A DNA stretch of 64,000 nt from Paraburkholderia sacchari (GTDB taxonomy: Bacteria > Pseudomonadota > Gammaproteobacteria > Burkholderiales > Burkholderiaceae): positions 62,001-126,000 of the forward strand of contig NZ_JTDB02000013.1 in NCBI RefSeq assembly GCF_000785435.2. The letters run 5' to 3'. The stretch's first letter is position 1. Each line of letters opens with the position of its first letter. The notes below the pieces were generated by a model. It saw only the letters and a list, made by a program, of their open reading frames with translations, was not told where the DNA came from and made no database searches. Position numbers and translations under genes: made by a program. Below, piece after piece: positions 41,745-50,557 of this stretch.

Positions 41745-43076
41745 ATGGATATCAGCATGGCTATCACGATGCGCAAACTCGATTCGAGCGCCGAAGGCTT
41801 CAAGGCGGCGCTGCATGGCGTGCTCGCCTTCGAGGCGAGCGAGGACGAGGCCATCGAGCGCTCGGTCGCGCAAATTCTCGCCGATGTGAAGGCGCGCGGC
41901 GACGCCGCCGTGCTCGACTACACGAACCGCTTCGACCGCCTGAGCGCCACCAGCGTCGACGCGCTGGAGCTGCCGCTGAGCGAGCTCGAGGCGGCGCTCG
42001 AAAGTCTCGAACCCAAGCAGCGCGCGGCGCTCGAGGCGGCGGCCGCGCGCGTGCGCGGCTACCACGAGAAGCAGCGCATCGAGTGCGGCTCGCATAGCTG
42101 GCAGTACACCGAAGCCGACGGCACCGTGCTCGGCCAGAAGGTCACGCCGCTCGACCGCGTGGGCCTCTACGTGCCGGGCGGCAAGGCTGCGTATCCATCA
42201 TCCGTGCTGATGAACGCGATTCCCGCGCGGGTTGCGGGCGTGCGCGAGATCATCATGGTCGTGCCCACGCCCGATGGTGTGAAGAATCCGCTCGTGCTGG
42301 CGGCTGCGCTGCTCGGCGGCGTCGACCGCGTATTCACCATCGGCGGCGCGCAGGCCGTGGGCGCGCTCGCTTATGGCACCCGCACCATTCCGGCCGTCGA
42401 CAAGATCTGCGGCCCGGGCAACGCCTATGTGGCCTCAGCCAAACGCCGCGTGTTCGGCACGGTCGGCATCGACATGATCGCCGGGCCCTCCGAGATTCTC
42501 GTGCTGTGCGACGGCACGACCGATCCGCGCTGGGTCGCGATGGACCTGTTCTCGCAGGCCGAGCACGACGAGCTCGCGCAATCGATTCTGCTGTGCCCTG
42601 ACGAAGCGTTCATCAAGCGCGTGGAAGACGCCATCGACGAGCTCCTGCCCACCATGCCGCGCGCCGAAGTCATCGCGACGTCGCTCACGAACCGCGGCGC
42701 GCTCGTGAAGGTGCGCGACATGGCCGAAGCTTGCGCGATCGCCAACGACATCGCGCCCGAGCACCTCGAAATCTCGGCGCTCGATGCGCAGAAGTGGGGC
42801 GTCGAAATCCGCCATGCGGGCGCGATCTTCCTCGGCCGCTACACGAGCGAGAGCCTCGGCGACTACTGCGCGGGGCCGAATCACGTGCTGCCTACGTCTC
42901 GTACCGCACGTTTCTCGTCGCCGCTCGGCGTCTATGATTTCATCAAGCGATCGAGCGTGATCGAGGTGAGCGCGGAGGGCGCGCAAACGCTCGGCGAGAT
43001 CGCCGCGGAACTCGCCTACGGCGAAGGCCTCCAGGCTCACGCGCGCAGCGCCGAGTACCGCATGAAGCAGGTCTGA
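41745..43076 (+). CDS. hisD: Histidinol dehydrogenase
   Basis: Last two steps of histidine synthesis: NAD-dependent oxidation of histidinol to histidine. About 440 residues, with zinc enzyme motifs: VGLYVPGGKAAYPSSVLMNAIPA, IGGAQAVGALAYG, VDKICGPGNAYVASAKR, GPSEILVL, FSQAEHD, and the C-terminal EHLEI and GDYCAGPNHVLPTS. Near the start are ATG codons at 41745, 41757 and 41769; the choice is uncertain by a few residues. It is followed by a 262-base gap containing a hairpin. Confidence 0.96.
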   Translation: MDISMAITMRKLDSSAEGFKAALHGVLAFEASEDEAIERSVAQILADVKARGDAAVLDYTNRFDRLSATSVDALELPLSELEAALESLEPKQRAALEAAAARVRGYHEKQRIECGSHSWQYTEADGTVLGQKVTPLDRVGLYVPGGKAAYPSSVLMNAIPARVAGVREIIMVVPTPDGVKNPLVLAAALLGGVDRVFTIGGAQAVGALAYGTRTIPAVDKICGPGNAYVASAKRRVFGTVGIDMIAGPSEILVLCDGTTDPRWVAMDLFSQAEHDELAQSILLCPDEAFIKRVEDAIDELLPTMPRAEVIATSLTNRGALVKVRDMAEACAIANDIAPEHLEISALDAQKWGVEIRHAGAIFLGRYTSESLGDYCAGPNHVLPTSRTARFSSPLGVYDFIKRSSVIEVSAEGAQTLGEIAAELAYGEGLQAHARSAEYRMKQV

Positions 43077-43099
43077 AGCGGCACTAGAATCAAAACAGC

Positions 43100-43128
43100 G
43101 CGGCATGCATGAGCTTCATGCGTGCCGC
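43100..43128 (+). other. Hairpin between hisD and hisC
   Basis: GCGGCATGCATGA and TTCATGCGTGCCGC pair over 12 of 13 positions (one G-U) around a short loop. No T-run follows, so it is not a classical terminator. It may be an mRNA-processing or attenuation structure, or part of an internal promoter region. Confidence 0.5.
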
Positions 43129-43338
43129 ACACCCCCGAGGAGACGTTCGCAAGCATCGGCGCGAAAGACGCACGCACGCCTGAGCCCAATGTTTGGAACA
43201 CCGAAGTAACCCGCGCGCCCCAAAGCAGGTATGGGCGCCAACCGGGACGGCCCTGCAGCGCATTGGCGCCGCAGTTCGCCGGCGCATCCGGCTGGCCGTC
43301 CGTGCCGGCTCCACGCCTCGCGCGCGAGCCAATCGACA

Positions 43339-44415
43339 ATGACGACACCACTAGACATCATCCGCCCCGACGTGCTCGCAATGACGAGCTACCCGGTTCC
43401 CGACGCCACCGGCTTCGTGAAGCTCGACGCCATGGAGAACCCGTACACGTTGCCGACCGCGCTCGCGGCGCAACTGGGCGAGCATCTCGCGGGCGTCGCG
43501 CTCAACCGCTATCCGGCGCCGCGCCCCGAAGCGCTCATGGCGAAGCTCAAGGCCGCGATGCAAGTGCCGCCCGGGTGCGACGTGCTGCTCGGCAACGGCT
43601 CGGACGAGATCATCAGCATGATCACGATGGCGTGCGCGAAGCCGGGCGCGAAGGTGCTCGCGCCGGTGCCGGGCTTCGTGATGTATGCGATGTCGGCGAA
43701 ATTCGCGCAGGTGGAGTTCGTCGGCGTGCCGCTCAAGGCCGATTTCACGCTCGATTGCGATGCCATGCTGGCCGCCGTCGCCGAGCACCGGCCGGCCGTG
43801 ATCTGGCTGGCGTACCCGAACAACCCGACTGGCACGCTGTTCGCCGATGCCGACATCGAGCGCATTATCGAAGCTGCCGATGCAGCGGGCGGGCTCGTCG
43901 TGATCGACGAGGCTTATCAGCCGTTCGCGCAGGCGAGCTGGATGTCGCGCGCGGGCGCCTTCGATAACATGGTCGTGATGCGCACGATGTCCAAGCTCGG
44001 GCTCGCGGGCATCCGTTTGGGCTACCTCGCGGGCCGTACGGCATGGCTCAACGAATTCGACAAGGTGCGCCCGCCCTATAACGTGAATGTGCTTACCCAG
44101 GCCACCGCCGATTTTCTGCTCGACCATATCGACGTGCTCGACGCGCAGGCTGCCCAATTGCGCGCGGACCGGGCGCAATTGGCCGCCGATGTTGCAAAGC
44201 TGCCGGGCGCCGAAGCGTTCGAAAGCGCCGGCAATTTCCTGCTGGTGCGCGTGCCCGATGCCTCCGCCGTGTTCGATACCCTGCTGACGGCGCGGGTTTT
44301 GGTCAAAAACGTGAGTAAAATGCACCCATTGCTGGCGAATTGCGTACGCCTGACCGTCGGGACCCCCGACGAAAACGCGCGCTTGCTCGCCGCCCTGAAG
44401 CTCGTGCTCAAGTAA
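43339..44415 (+). CDS. hisC: Histidinol-phosphate aminotransferase
   Basis: PLP enzyme converting imidazole acetol-phosphate to histidinol-phosphate. A 358-residue class I/II aminotransferase with LDAMENPY, LGNGSDEIISMI (phosphate cup), WLAYPNNPTGTLF, VIDEAYQPFA, and the PLP Lys in MRTMSKLGLAGIRLGYLAG. The start at 43339 follows ACAATG; no strong ribosome site, but earlier codons are not conserved. It continues the his cluster to hisB. Confidence 0.95.
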   Translation: MTTPLDIIRPDVLAMTSYPVPDATGFVKLDAMENPYTLPTALAAQLGEHLAGVALNRYPAPRPEALMAKLKAAMQVPPGCDVLLGNGSDEIISMITMACAKPGAKVLAPVPGFVMYAMSAKFAQVEFVGVPLKADFTLDCDAMLAAVAEHRPAVIWLAYPNNPTGTLFADADIERIIEAADAAGGLVVIDEAYQPFAQASWMSRAGAFDNMVVMRTMSKLGLAGIRLGYLAGRTAWLNEFDKVRPPYNVNVLTQATADFLLDHIDVLDAQAAQLRADRAQLAADVAKLPGAEAFESAGNFLLVRVPDASAVFDTLLTARVLVKNVSKMHPLLANCVRLTVGTPDENARLLAALKLVLK

Positions 44416-44509
44416 TCCGATCTCATCGGCCTGAAGCGCACAGTGTCACCAGCGCTTCGGGCTTTTGTTCCATGAACCCTCCGTTACGGGCTGTTTGAAG
44501 GAAATTGCC

Positions 44510-45097
44510 ATGCGCGTCGCGCAAGTCGTTCGCAATACCAGCGAAACGCAAATCAGCGTGAAAATCAATCTGGACGGCACCGGCGAGCAGAAGCTCGCGA
44601 CCGGCGTGCCGTTTCTCGACCACATGCTCGACCAGATCGCGCGACACGGTCTGATCGATCTGGAAGTCGAGGCGCATGGCGATACCCATATCGACGACCA
44701 CCATACGGTGGAAGACGTCGGCATCACGCTCGGCCAGGCGGTCGCGCAGGCCATCGGCGACAAAAAGGGCATCCGCCGCTACGGCCACGCCTACGTGCCG
44801 CTCGACGAGGCGCTCTCGCGCGTGGTGATCGACTTCTCGGGCCGTCCGGGCCTCGAGTTCCACGTGCCGTTCACGCGCGCGCGCATCGGCACGTTCGATG
44901 TCGATCTGTCGATCGAATTCTTCCGCGGCTTCGTCAATCACGCGGGCGTGACGCTCCACATCGACAATCTGCGCGGCCTGAACGCGCACCACCAGATGGA
45001 AACCGTGTTCAAGGCCTTCGGCCGCGCGCTGCGCCAGGCCGCCGAGCTCGATGAGCGCCAGGCAGGCAAGATTCCGTCGACCAAGGGCAGCTTGTAA
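44510..45097 (+). CDS. hisB: Imidazoleglycerol-phosphate dehydratase (monofunctional)
   Basis: A 195-residue Mn-dependent dehydratase. Metal-binding repeats are visible: GVPFLDHMLDQIARHG, THIDDHHTVEDVGI, FRGFVNHAGVTLH, GLNAHHQMETVFKAFGRAL. There is no fused phosphatase domain (as in enteric HisB), so a separate histidinol-phosphatase must exist elsewhere. Start at 44510 (MRVAQVVRNTSET), with AAGGA upstream. Confidence 0.96.
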   Translation: MRVAQVVRNTSETQISVKINLDGTGEQKLATGVPFLDHMLDQIARHGLIDLEVEAHGDTHIDDHHTVEDVGITLGQAVAQAIGDKKGIRRYGHAYVPLDEALSRVVIDFSGRPGLEFHVPFTRARIGTFDVDLSIEFFRGFVNHAGVTLHIDNLRGLNAHHQMETVFKAFGRALRQAAELDERQAGKIPSTKGSL

Positions 45098-45109
45098 GCG
45101 GTAGCCGAG

Positions 45110-45751
45110 ATGAAAACTTCAATTGCGATTGTGGATTACGGGATGGGCAACCTGCGTTCGGTGGCCCAGGCGCTGAAACAGGCCGCGCCGGAAGCCGACG
45201 TGCAGATCGTCGAGCGCCCCGAGGCGATTCGCGCGGCTGACCGCGTCGTGCTGCCGGGCCAGGGCGCGATGCCCGACTGCATGCGCAGCCTCGCGGAATC
45301 GGGCTTGCAGGACGCCGTGCTCGAAGCCTCGCGCACCAAGCCGTTGATGGGCGTGTGCGTGGGCGAGCAGATGCTGTTCGACTGGAGCGCCGAAGGCGAC
45401 ACGAAGGGGCTCGGCCTGCTCCCCGGCAAGGTCGTGCGCTTCGAGCTCGAAGGGCGGCTCCAGGACGACGGCTCGCGTTTCAAGGTGCCGCAGATGGGCT
45501 GGAACCGCGTGCGCCAGTCGCGCGCGCATGCGCTGTGGGACGGCGTGCCCGACGAAAGCTTCTTTTACTTCGTGCACAGCTACTATGTGGTGCCGGCCGA
45601 CCCGGCCCATACGGTAGGCGAAACGCCGTACGGCGCGGCCTTTACCTCGGCGGTGGCGCGGGATAACATCTTCGCCACCCAATTCCACCCGGAAAAGAGC
45701 GCTGCGGCGGGCTTGCGCGTCTATCGCAACTTCGTTCACTGGAACCCCTGA
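45110..45751 (+). CDS. hisH: Imidazole glycerol phosphate synthase, glutaminase subunit
   Basis: Class I glutamine amidotransferase (213 residues) that feeds ammonia to HisF. Nucleophile C83 in MGVCVGEQMLF, oxyanion strand VLPGQGAMPDCM, catalytic His-Glu in TQFHPEKS. IGP synthase also makes AICAR, which enters purine synthesis. It is separated from hisB by 12 bases. Confidence 0.96.
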   Translation: MKTSIAIVDYGMGNLRSVAQALKQAAPEADVQIVERPEAIRAADRVVLPGQGAMPDCMRSLAESGLQDAVLEASRTKPLMGVCVGEQMLFDWSAEGDTKGLGLLPGKVVRFELEGRLQDDGSRFKVPQMGWNRVRQSRAHALWDGVPDESFFYFVHSYYVVPADPAHTVGETPYGAAFTSAVARDNIFATQFHPEKSAAAGLRVYRNFVHWNP

Positions 45752-45934
45752 TTCACGTGCGGCGCTGTTCGTTCGAAGGCCAAGGCCTGCGCGCATGCGT
45801 CGCCCAAAGCCGATTTGCATCAGCAAGGCTGCCGAAAGAGTTGTACTAAACTAGCGAAACGGCGTCGGATCGGGGCTCAGCCCCGACCGTTGCCGGCTGA
45901 TTCCAACCACACTCCCTGATATCACCCGATTGCT

Positions 45935-46687
45935 ATGCTGCTGATTCCGGCCATCGATCTCAAAGACGGTCACTGCGTTCGCCTAAAACAAGGCGATATG
46001 GACCAGGCGACGATTTTTTCCGAGGAACCGGCGGCCATGGCCCGACATTGGGTCGAGCGCGGCGCGCGGCGTCTGCACCTCGTCGATCTGAACGGCGCGT
46101 TCGCCGGCAAGCCGAAGAACGAAGATGCGATTCGCGAGATCATCCGCGAAGTCGGCGACGAGATCCCCGTGCAGCTTGGCGGCGGCATCCGCGACCTCGA
46201 CACCATCGAGCGCTATCTCGACGACGGCCTGTCCTACGTGATCATCGGCACTGCTGCCGTGAAGAACCCGGGCTTCCTTCAGGAAGCGTGCACGGCGTTC
46301 GGGGGCCATATCATCGTCGGGCTCGACGCGAAGGACGGCAAGGTCGCCACCGACGGCTGGAGCAAGCTCACGGGCCACGAAGTCGTGGATCTCGCACGCA
46401 AGTTCGAGGACTACGGCGCCGAGTCGATCATCTACACCGACATCGGCCGCGACGGTATGCTCCAGGGCATCAACATCGAAGCGACGGTGCGCCTCGCGCG
46501 CGCGGTGAAGATTCCGGTGATCGCAAGCGGCGGCCTGTCGAATCTCGCCGATATCGACGCGCTGTGCGAAGTCGAGGACGAAGGCATCGAAGGCGTGATC
46601 TGCGGCCGCGCGATCTACTCGGGCGATCTCGATTTCGCCCAGGCGCAAACGCACGCGGACAGCCTGCGCGAGTCTGACGACGCTTGA
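45935..46687 (+). CDS. hisA: Phosphoribosylformimino-AICAR-phosphate isomerase
   Basis: TIM-barrel isomerase (250 residues) opening the ribose ring of ProFAR. The two catalytic Asp are in LLIPAIDLKDGHCVRL and in YTDIGRDGMLQGIN; phosphate motifs LGGGIRDLDTIE and ASGGLSNLADI mark the two half-barrels. It lies 183 bases after hisH; the gap has no gene. Confidence 0.96.
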   Translation: MLLIPAIDLKDGHCVRLKQGDMDQATIFSEEPAAMARHWVERGARRLHLVDLNGAFAGKPKNEDAIREIIREVGDEIPVQLGGGIRDLDTIERYLDDGLSYVIIGTAAVKNPGFLQEACTAFGGHIIVGLDAKDGKVATDGWSKLTGHEVVDLARKFEDYGAESIIYTDIGRDGMLQGINIEATVRLARAVKIPVIASGGLSNLADIDALCEVEDEGIEGVICGRAIYSGDLDFAQAQTHADSLRESDDA

Positions 46688-46796
46688 AGCGTTGCGTGGG
46701 CGGCCTCCCGGTGGGGGCCGGTCCACTTTTGGGTTCTCGGTGCGACCGGCAAGGGGCGGCAAGTCCGTTCCTGAAGATTCGGCCGCCGGCTAATTT

Positions 46797-46815
46797 CGCG
46801 ATAACCGCTATCGCG
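46797..46815. repeat. Perfect inverted repeat upstream of hisF
   Basis: CGCGATA (46797-46803) and TATCGCG (46809-46815) flank five bases in the 183-base hisA-hisF gap. It could be a small operator or a transcript hairpin; there is no T-run. Confidence 0.4.
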
Positions 46816-46870
46816 CGACTATAGGCGTAGCTGCCGCGGTTTCGGCGCGCCTGGCAACATCGGCAAGATC

Positions 46871-47644
46871 ATGGCTCTACCCAAACGCATCATTCCCTGT
46901 CTCGACGTGACCGCCGGGCGGGTCGTCAAGGGCGTCAACTTCGTCGAGTTGCGCGACGCGGGCGACCCCGTCGAAATCGCGCGCCGCTACGACGACCAGG
47001 GCGCCGACGAGCTCACCTTCCTCGACATCACGGCCACTTCGGACCAACGCGATCTGATCCTGCCGATCATCGAAGCGGTGGCCTCGCAGGTCTTCATTCC
47101 GCTGACGGTGGGCGGCGGCGTGCGCGCCGTCACCGACGTGCGGCGTCTGCTCAACGCCGGCGCCGACAAGGTCGGCATGAACTCGTCGGCCGTTGCCAAT
47201 CCGCAACTCGTGCGCGATTCCGCCGATAAATACGGCTCGCAGTGCATCGTCGTGGCCATCGATGCGAAGCGCATGTCCGCACCGGGCGAAGCGCCGCGCT
47301 GGGAAGTGTTCACGCACGGCGGCCGCAAGGCCACGGGTATCGACGCCGTCGAATGGGCGCGCAAGATGGCCGAGTTCGGCGCGGGCGAAATCCTGCTCAC
47401 GAGCATGGACCGCGACGGCACCAAGAGCGGCTTCGATCTCGCGCTCACGAGCGCGGTGTCCGACGCGGTGCCGATTCCCGTGATCGCCTCGGGCGGCGTT
47501 GGCGGCCTGCAGGATCTCGCGGACGGCATCGTCAAGGGCCATGCCGACGCCGTGCTGGCCGCAAGCATCTTCCACTACGGCGAGCACACCGTGGGCGAGG
47601 CCAAGCGCTTCATGGCCGGGCAGGGCATTTCGGTGAGGATGTGA
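46871..47644 (+). CDS. hisF: Imidazole glycerol phosphate synthase, cyclase subunit
   Basis: TIM-barrel cyclase (257 residues) partnering HisH. Catalytic Asp in IIPCLDVTAGRVVKGVNF and in LTSMDRDGTKSGFD; the phosphate loops are VGGGVRAVTDVRRLLNAGADKVGMNSSAV and ASGGVGGLQDLADGI. The paralogy to hisA is visible. Four bases separate it from hisI. Confidence 0.97.
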   Translation: MALPKRIIPCLDVTAGRVVKGVNFVELRDAGDPVEIARRYDDQGADELTFLDITATSDQRDLILPIIEAVASQVFIPLTVGGGVRAVTDVRRLLNAGADKVGMNSSAVANPQLVRDSADKYGSQCIVVAIDAKRMSAPGEAPRWEVFTHGGRKATGIDAVEWARKMAEFGAGEILLTSMDRDGTKSGFDLALTSAVSDAVPIPVIASGGVGGLQDLADGIVKGHADAVLAASIFHYGEHTVGEAKRFMAGQGISVRM

Positions 47645-47648
47645 CGTC

Positions 47649-48089
47649 ATGAGCAACGCTGATACTGGCAACAAACCTGCCAGCGACATCGCAAAGGCCG
47701 GCTGGCTCGACAAGGTCAATTGGGACGCCAACGGCCTCGTGCCCGTGATCGCCCAGGAAGCCACGACCGGCGACGTGCTGATGTTCGCGTGGATGAACCG
47801 CGAAGCGCTCGCCAAGACGGTAGAACTGCGCCGCGCGGTTTATTTTTCGCGCTCGCGCCAGCGCCTGTGGTTCAAGGGCGAGGAGTCGGGGCACGTGCAG
47901 CAGGTGCACGACATCCGCCTCGACTGCGACGAAGACGTCGTGCTGCTCAAGGTCGAGCAGGTGTCGGGCATCGCGTGCCACACGGGCCGTCACTCGTGCT
48001 TTTTCCAGCAATTCGAAGGCACCGTCGACGAAGGCCGCTGGGTCGCCGTCGATCCCGTGCTGAAAGACCCCGAACACATCTACAAATGA
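47649..48089 (+). CDS. hisI: Phosphoribosyl-AMP cyclohydrolase
   Basis: A 146-residue zinc enzyme opening the adenine ring of PR-AMP. Motifs: DVLMFAWMNREALAKTVE, FSRSRQRLWFKGEESGHVQ, the metal site RLDCDEDVVLLKVEQ, and zinc cysteines in ACHTGRHSCFFQ. It is not fused to HisE, unlike in enteric bacteria, but overlaps it by four bases. Confidence 0.96.
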   Translation: MSNADTGNKPASDIAKAGWLDKVNWDANGLVPVIAQEATTGDVLMFAWMNREALAKTVELRRAVYFSRSRQRLWFKGEESGHVQQVHDIRLDCDEDVVLLKVEQVSGIACHTGRHSCFFQQFEGTVDEGRWVAVDPVLKDPEHIYK

Positions 48090-48454
48090 CGCAACTGAAC
48101 ACCAACGACACCCTGCTGCGCCTTGCAGCGGTGATCGACAGCCGCAAGGGCGGCGACCCCGATGCTTCCTACGTCGCGCGCCTCTTTCACAAGGGCGATG
48201 ACGCCGTGCTCAAGAAGGTCGGCGAAGAAGCCACCGAAGTCGTGCTGGCCGCCAAGGACGTGCGCCAGGGCGGCGCGCCGAAGGCGCTGGTCGGCGAAAT
48301 GGCCGATCTGTGGTTCCATTGCCTCGTCACGCTTTCGCATTTCGAGCTGAGTCCCGCCGACGTGCTGGCGGAGCTGGAGCGCCGCGAAGGGCTTTCGGGT
48401 CTCGAAGAAAAGGCCCTGCGCAAGAGCCGCGAGCGCGAAGAAAACGGCGACTGA
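48086..48454 (+). CDS. hisE: Phosphoribosyl-ATP pyrophosphatase
   Basis: A 122-residue all-helical MazG-like enzyme (second step of histidine synthesis). The metal-binding motif is KKVGEEATEVVLAAKD and GEMADLWFHCLVTLSHF. ATGA overlap with hisI. It ends the his cluster, but the plus-strand genes continue into hinT and tat. Confidence 0.95.
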   Translation: MTQLNTNDTLLRLAAVIDSRKGGDPDASYVARLFHKGDDAVLKKVGEEATEVVLAAKDVRQGGAPKALVGEMADLWFHCLVTLSHFELSPADVLAELERREGLSGLEEKALRKSREREENGD

Positions 48455-48567
48455 TGCCGCGAGATTGAATTCGGGCCCCGGATTCGAGTCGAATTCTCGG
48501 GCCGGGCGATCGGCGCCCCTCGCCCATGAGATGCACGCGAGTCGTGCTCGACAGGGAGATGCCATAT

Positions 48568-48972
48568 ATGTCCACCCCCGGCGGCTATCCGCCTCCTGCC
48601 TACCGCACTCCGGAGCGCGATCCGCTCGACGCGGATCGTCTGCGCAGCCTGCGCACGCTTACGCACGTCCTGTATGGGCTTTACGCGTTCTACTGGCTTA
48701 CCGGCGGCGTGACCGTGCTGGTGGCGATCATCATCAACTACATCAAGCGCGACGAGGCCGTGGGCACGCCCTACGAGCAGCACTTCACGTGGCAGATCCG
48801 CACGTTCTGGCTTGGGCTCGTGGGGCATTTGATCGGTATTGCGCTCTTGTTCGTGCTGATCGGCATTCCGGTTTTGTGGGCTGTCGCAATCTGGACGTTG
48901 TACCGTATCATCAAAGGCTGGCTGTATCTGCACGACAACAAGCCGTTGTCCGATCCGCGCGCGTGGTTCTGA
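48568..48972 (+). CDS. DUF4870-type small membrane protein
   Basis: A 134-residue protein with a Pro/Gly-rich N-terminus and three hydrophobic segments (about 35-55, 75-95 and 98-115: LYGLYAFYWLTGGVTVLVAIIINYIKR, FWLGLVGHLIGIALLFVLIGIPVLWAVAIWTLYRIIKGW). The IIINYIKRDE and FxxQxRTFW spacing is typical of DUF4870/TMEM-like proteins. No function is known. The start at 48568 has GGGAG nine bases before; upstream ATGs (48526, 48559) are in frame but unlikely. It is conserved between hisE and hinT in this lineage as far as I recall. Confidence 0.75.
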   Translation: MSTPGGYPPPAYRTPERDPLDADRLRSLRTLTHVLYGLYAFYWLTGGVTVLVAIIINYIKRDEAVGTPYEQHFTWQIRTFWLGLVGHLIGIALLFVLIGIPVLWAVAIWTLYRIIKGWLYLHDNKPLSDPRAWF

Positions 48973-49042
48973 CGCGCTAGTACGCTGGGTCTCGGAGCGA
49001 AATCCGGCACGCTTTCTCTTCGCACGGCTGCCCAGGAACACT

Positions 49043-49411
49043 ATGAGTCACGACCGCAGCACCTGTCTCTTTTGCAAGATCGCCGACGGCCTGATCCCGA
49101 GCACGCGCGTCTATGAAGACGACGAGTTCATTGCGTTCCGTGACATCCGGCCGGCGGCACAAACTCACGTGCTGGTAATCCCGCGCCAACATATACCCAC
49201 CCTTGCCGATTGCGGTGAAAACGAGGCTGCGCTGCTTGGTAGAATGTTTGTATTGGTTGCGCGGTTGGCGAGAGAGCTGGGCGTGTCCTACACAGGCGGC
49301 GAGACCGGCTATCGCACCGTGGTGAATACGGGACCCGGCGGCGGACAGGAGGTCTATCACCTGCACGCGCATCTGCTGGCCGGGCCGCGTCCGTGGCAGC
49401 GAATGGGATAG
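49043..49411 (+). CDS. hinT: HIT family nucleotide hydrolase
   Basis: A 122-residue histidine-triad protein with active site HLHAHLLAG near the C-terminus and zinc-site CLFCKIADG near the N-terminus. HinT-type enzymes cleave AMP-lysine-like phosphoramidates. hisE-(DUF)-hinT-tatA is a familiar betaproteobacterial order. The start at 49043 gives the expected length. Confidence 0.92.
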   Translation: MSHDRSTCLFCKIADGLIPSTRVYEDDEFIAFRDIRPAAQTHVLVIPRQHIPTLADCGENEAALLGRMFVLVARLARELGVSYTGGETGYRTVVNTGPGGGQEVYHLHAHLLAGPRPWQRMG

Positions 49412-49653
49412 CGCGCTTGCGCGCCAGAACGGCAGAACCCGCAGGAGCGGCTGAAAAAGGGGCGCATTGCCACGCAGCCGAAATACCTTACAGGTAGCAT
49501 ACCGGGCGCGTTGCCCGACAACCCGCCTGGCACCGGACACACGGCGTTGCGCCGGACCGGTCGATGGGCGCGGGCGTCATGAAGCGCGTTCGCGCGCCAA
49601 TGTTTATTCGCTGCGTATGAGGCGCGGCAACGGGGTTAAGGAGAGTTTTGATC

Positions 49654-49896
49654 ATGGGTTCGTTGAGCATCTGGCATTGGCTGATCGTGTTGTTGATCGT
49701 GGCGCTCGTCTTCGGCACGAAGAAGCTGCGCAATATCGGCAGCGATCTGGGCGGTGCGGTGAAGGGTTTCAAGGAAGGCATGCGCGAGGGCGAAGAGTCC
49801 GGTGCCGATACGCAAAAGCGCGAACTGCCGAATAACGGCGGCACGGTCGATGTCGACGCCAAGGACAAGACCCCGCGTTCGAACGACTTCCGCTAA
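49654..49896 (+). CDS. tatA: Twin-arginine translocase subunit TatA
   Basis: An 80-residue single-span protein forming the Tat pore for folded proteins. N-terminal helix SIWHWLIVLLIVALVFGTKKL, then the amphipathic helix RNIGSDLGGAVKGFKEGM. The start at 49654 is supported by AAGGAG at 49638-49643; a TTG six bases upstream is also possible. Confidence 0.95.
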   Translation: MGSLSIWHWLIVLLIVALVFGTKKLRNIGSDLGGAVKGFKEGMREGEESGADTQKRELPNNGGTVDVDAKDKTPRSNDFR

Positions 49897-49945
49897 GCGC
49901 GGCAGCCGTTATTTCCCGCCTCACGGCTGACGGAAAGCTTTATCC

Positions 49946-50500
49946 ATGCTCGATCTGGGTCTAACCAAGATGGCGCTGATCGGCGTCGTCGCGCTGGTCG
50001 TTCTCGGGCCGGAGCGTCTGCCGCGCGTCGCGCGTACGGCAGGCGCCCTGTTCGGGCGCGCGCAGCGCTATGTCAACGACGTCAAGGCGGAAGTCACGCG
50101 CGAAATCGAACTGGACGAATTGCGCCGCATGAAGGGCGAGTTCGAAAAGGCCGCGCACAACGTCGAGAACACCGTTCACGAGAACCTGCGCAAGCATGAA
50201 ACTGAGCTGAACGACGCCTGGAACGCGGGCACGGGTGGCATGTCCAGCACAGCCGGCAGCGCCGATTCGGATGCGTCCGGCGTGGCCGGCGGCGCGGGTG
50301 ATTCGGGCGGCGTCACGTCATGGCGCTCGGGCGCCGCGAATGCGGCTGGCGTCAAACGCAAGAACTGGCGCGTGAAACAAACGGCTACGCCGGTCTGGTA
50401 CAAGCGCGCGACGCTGCGGCGCACGCGCGTGCAATCGGGCGCCGCGCGCGTCGCGCAGCACACGCCGGCGAGCCTGCGCCGGCCCACGCGCTTTCTCTGA
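49946..50500 (+). CDS. tatB: Twin-arginine translocase subunit TatB
   Basis: A 184-residue Tat receptor subunit: MLDLGLTKMALIGVVALVVLGPERLPRVAR is the typical membrane helix with the polar hinge. An amphipathic helix with GRAQRYVNDVKAEVTREIELDELRRMK follows, and then a long variable tail that is Gly/Ser-rich and ends with a strongly basic segment. It binds twin-arginine signal peptides together with TatC. Confidence 0.94.
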   Translation: MLDLGLTKMALIGVVALVVLGPERLPRVARTAGALFGRAQRYVNDVKAEVTREIELDELRRMKGEFEKAAHNVENTVHENLRKHETELNDAWNAGTGGMSSTAGSADSDASGVAGGAGDSGGVTSWRSGAANAAGVKRKNWRVKQTATPVWYKRATLRRTRVQSGAARVAQHTPASLRRPTRFL

Positions 50501-50557
50501 TGCCTCGCTACTGCAGTCGAGCTTGAATTTGTCTATCTCCAACCCCCGAGGGCCGGT

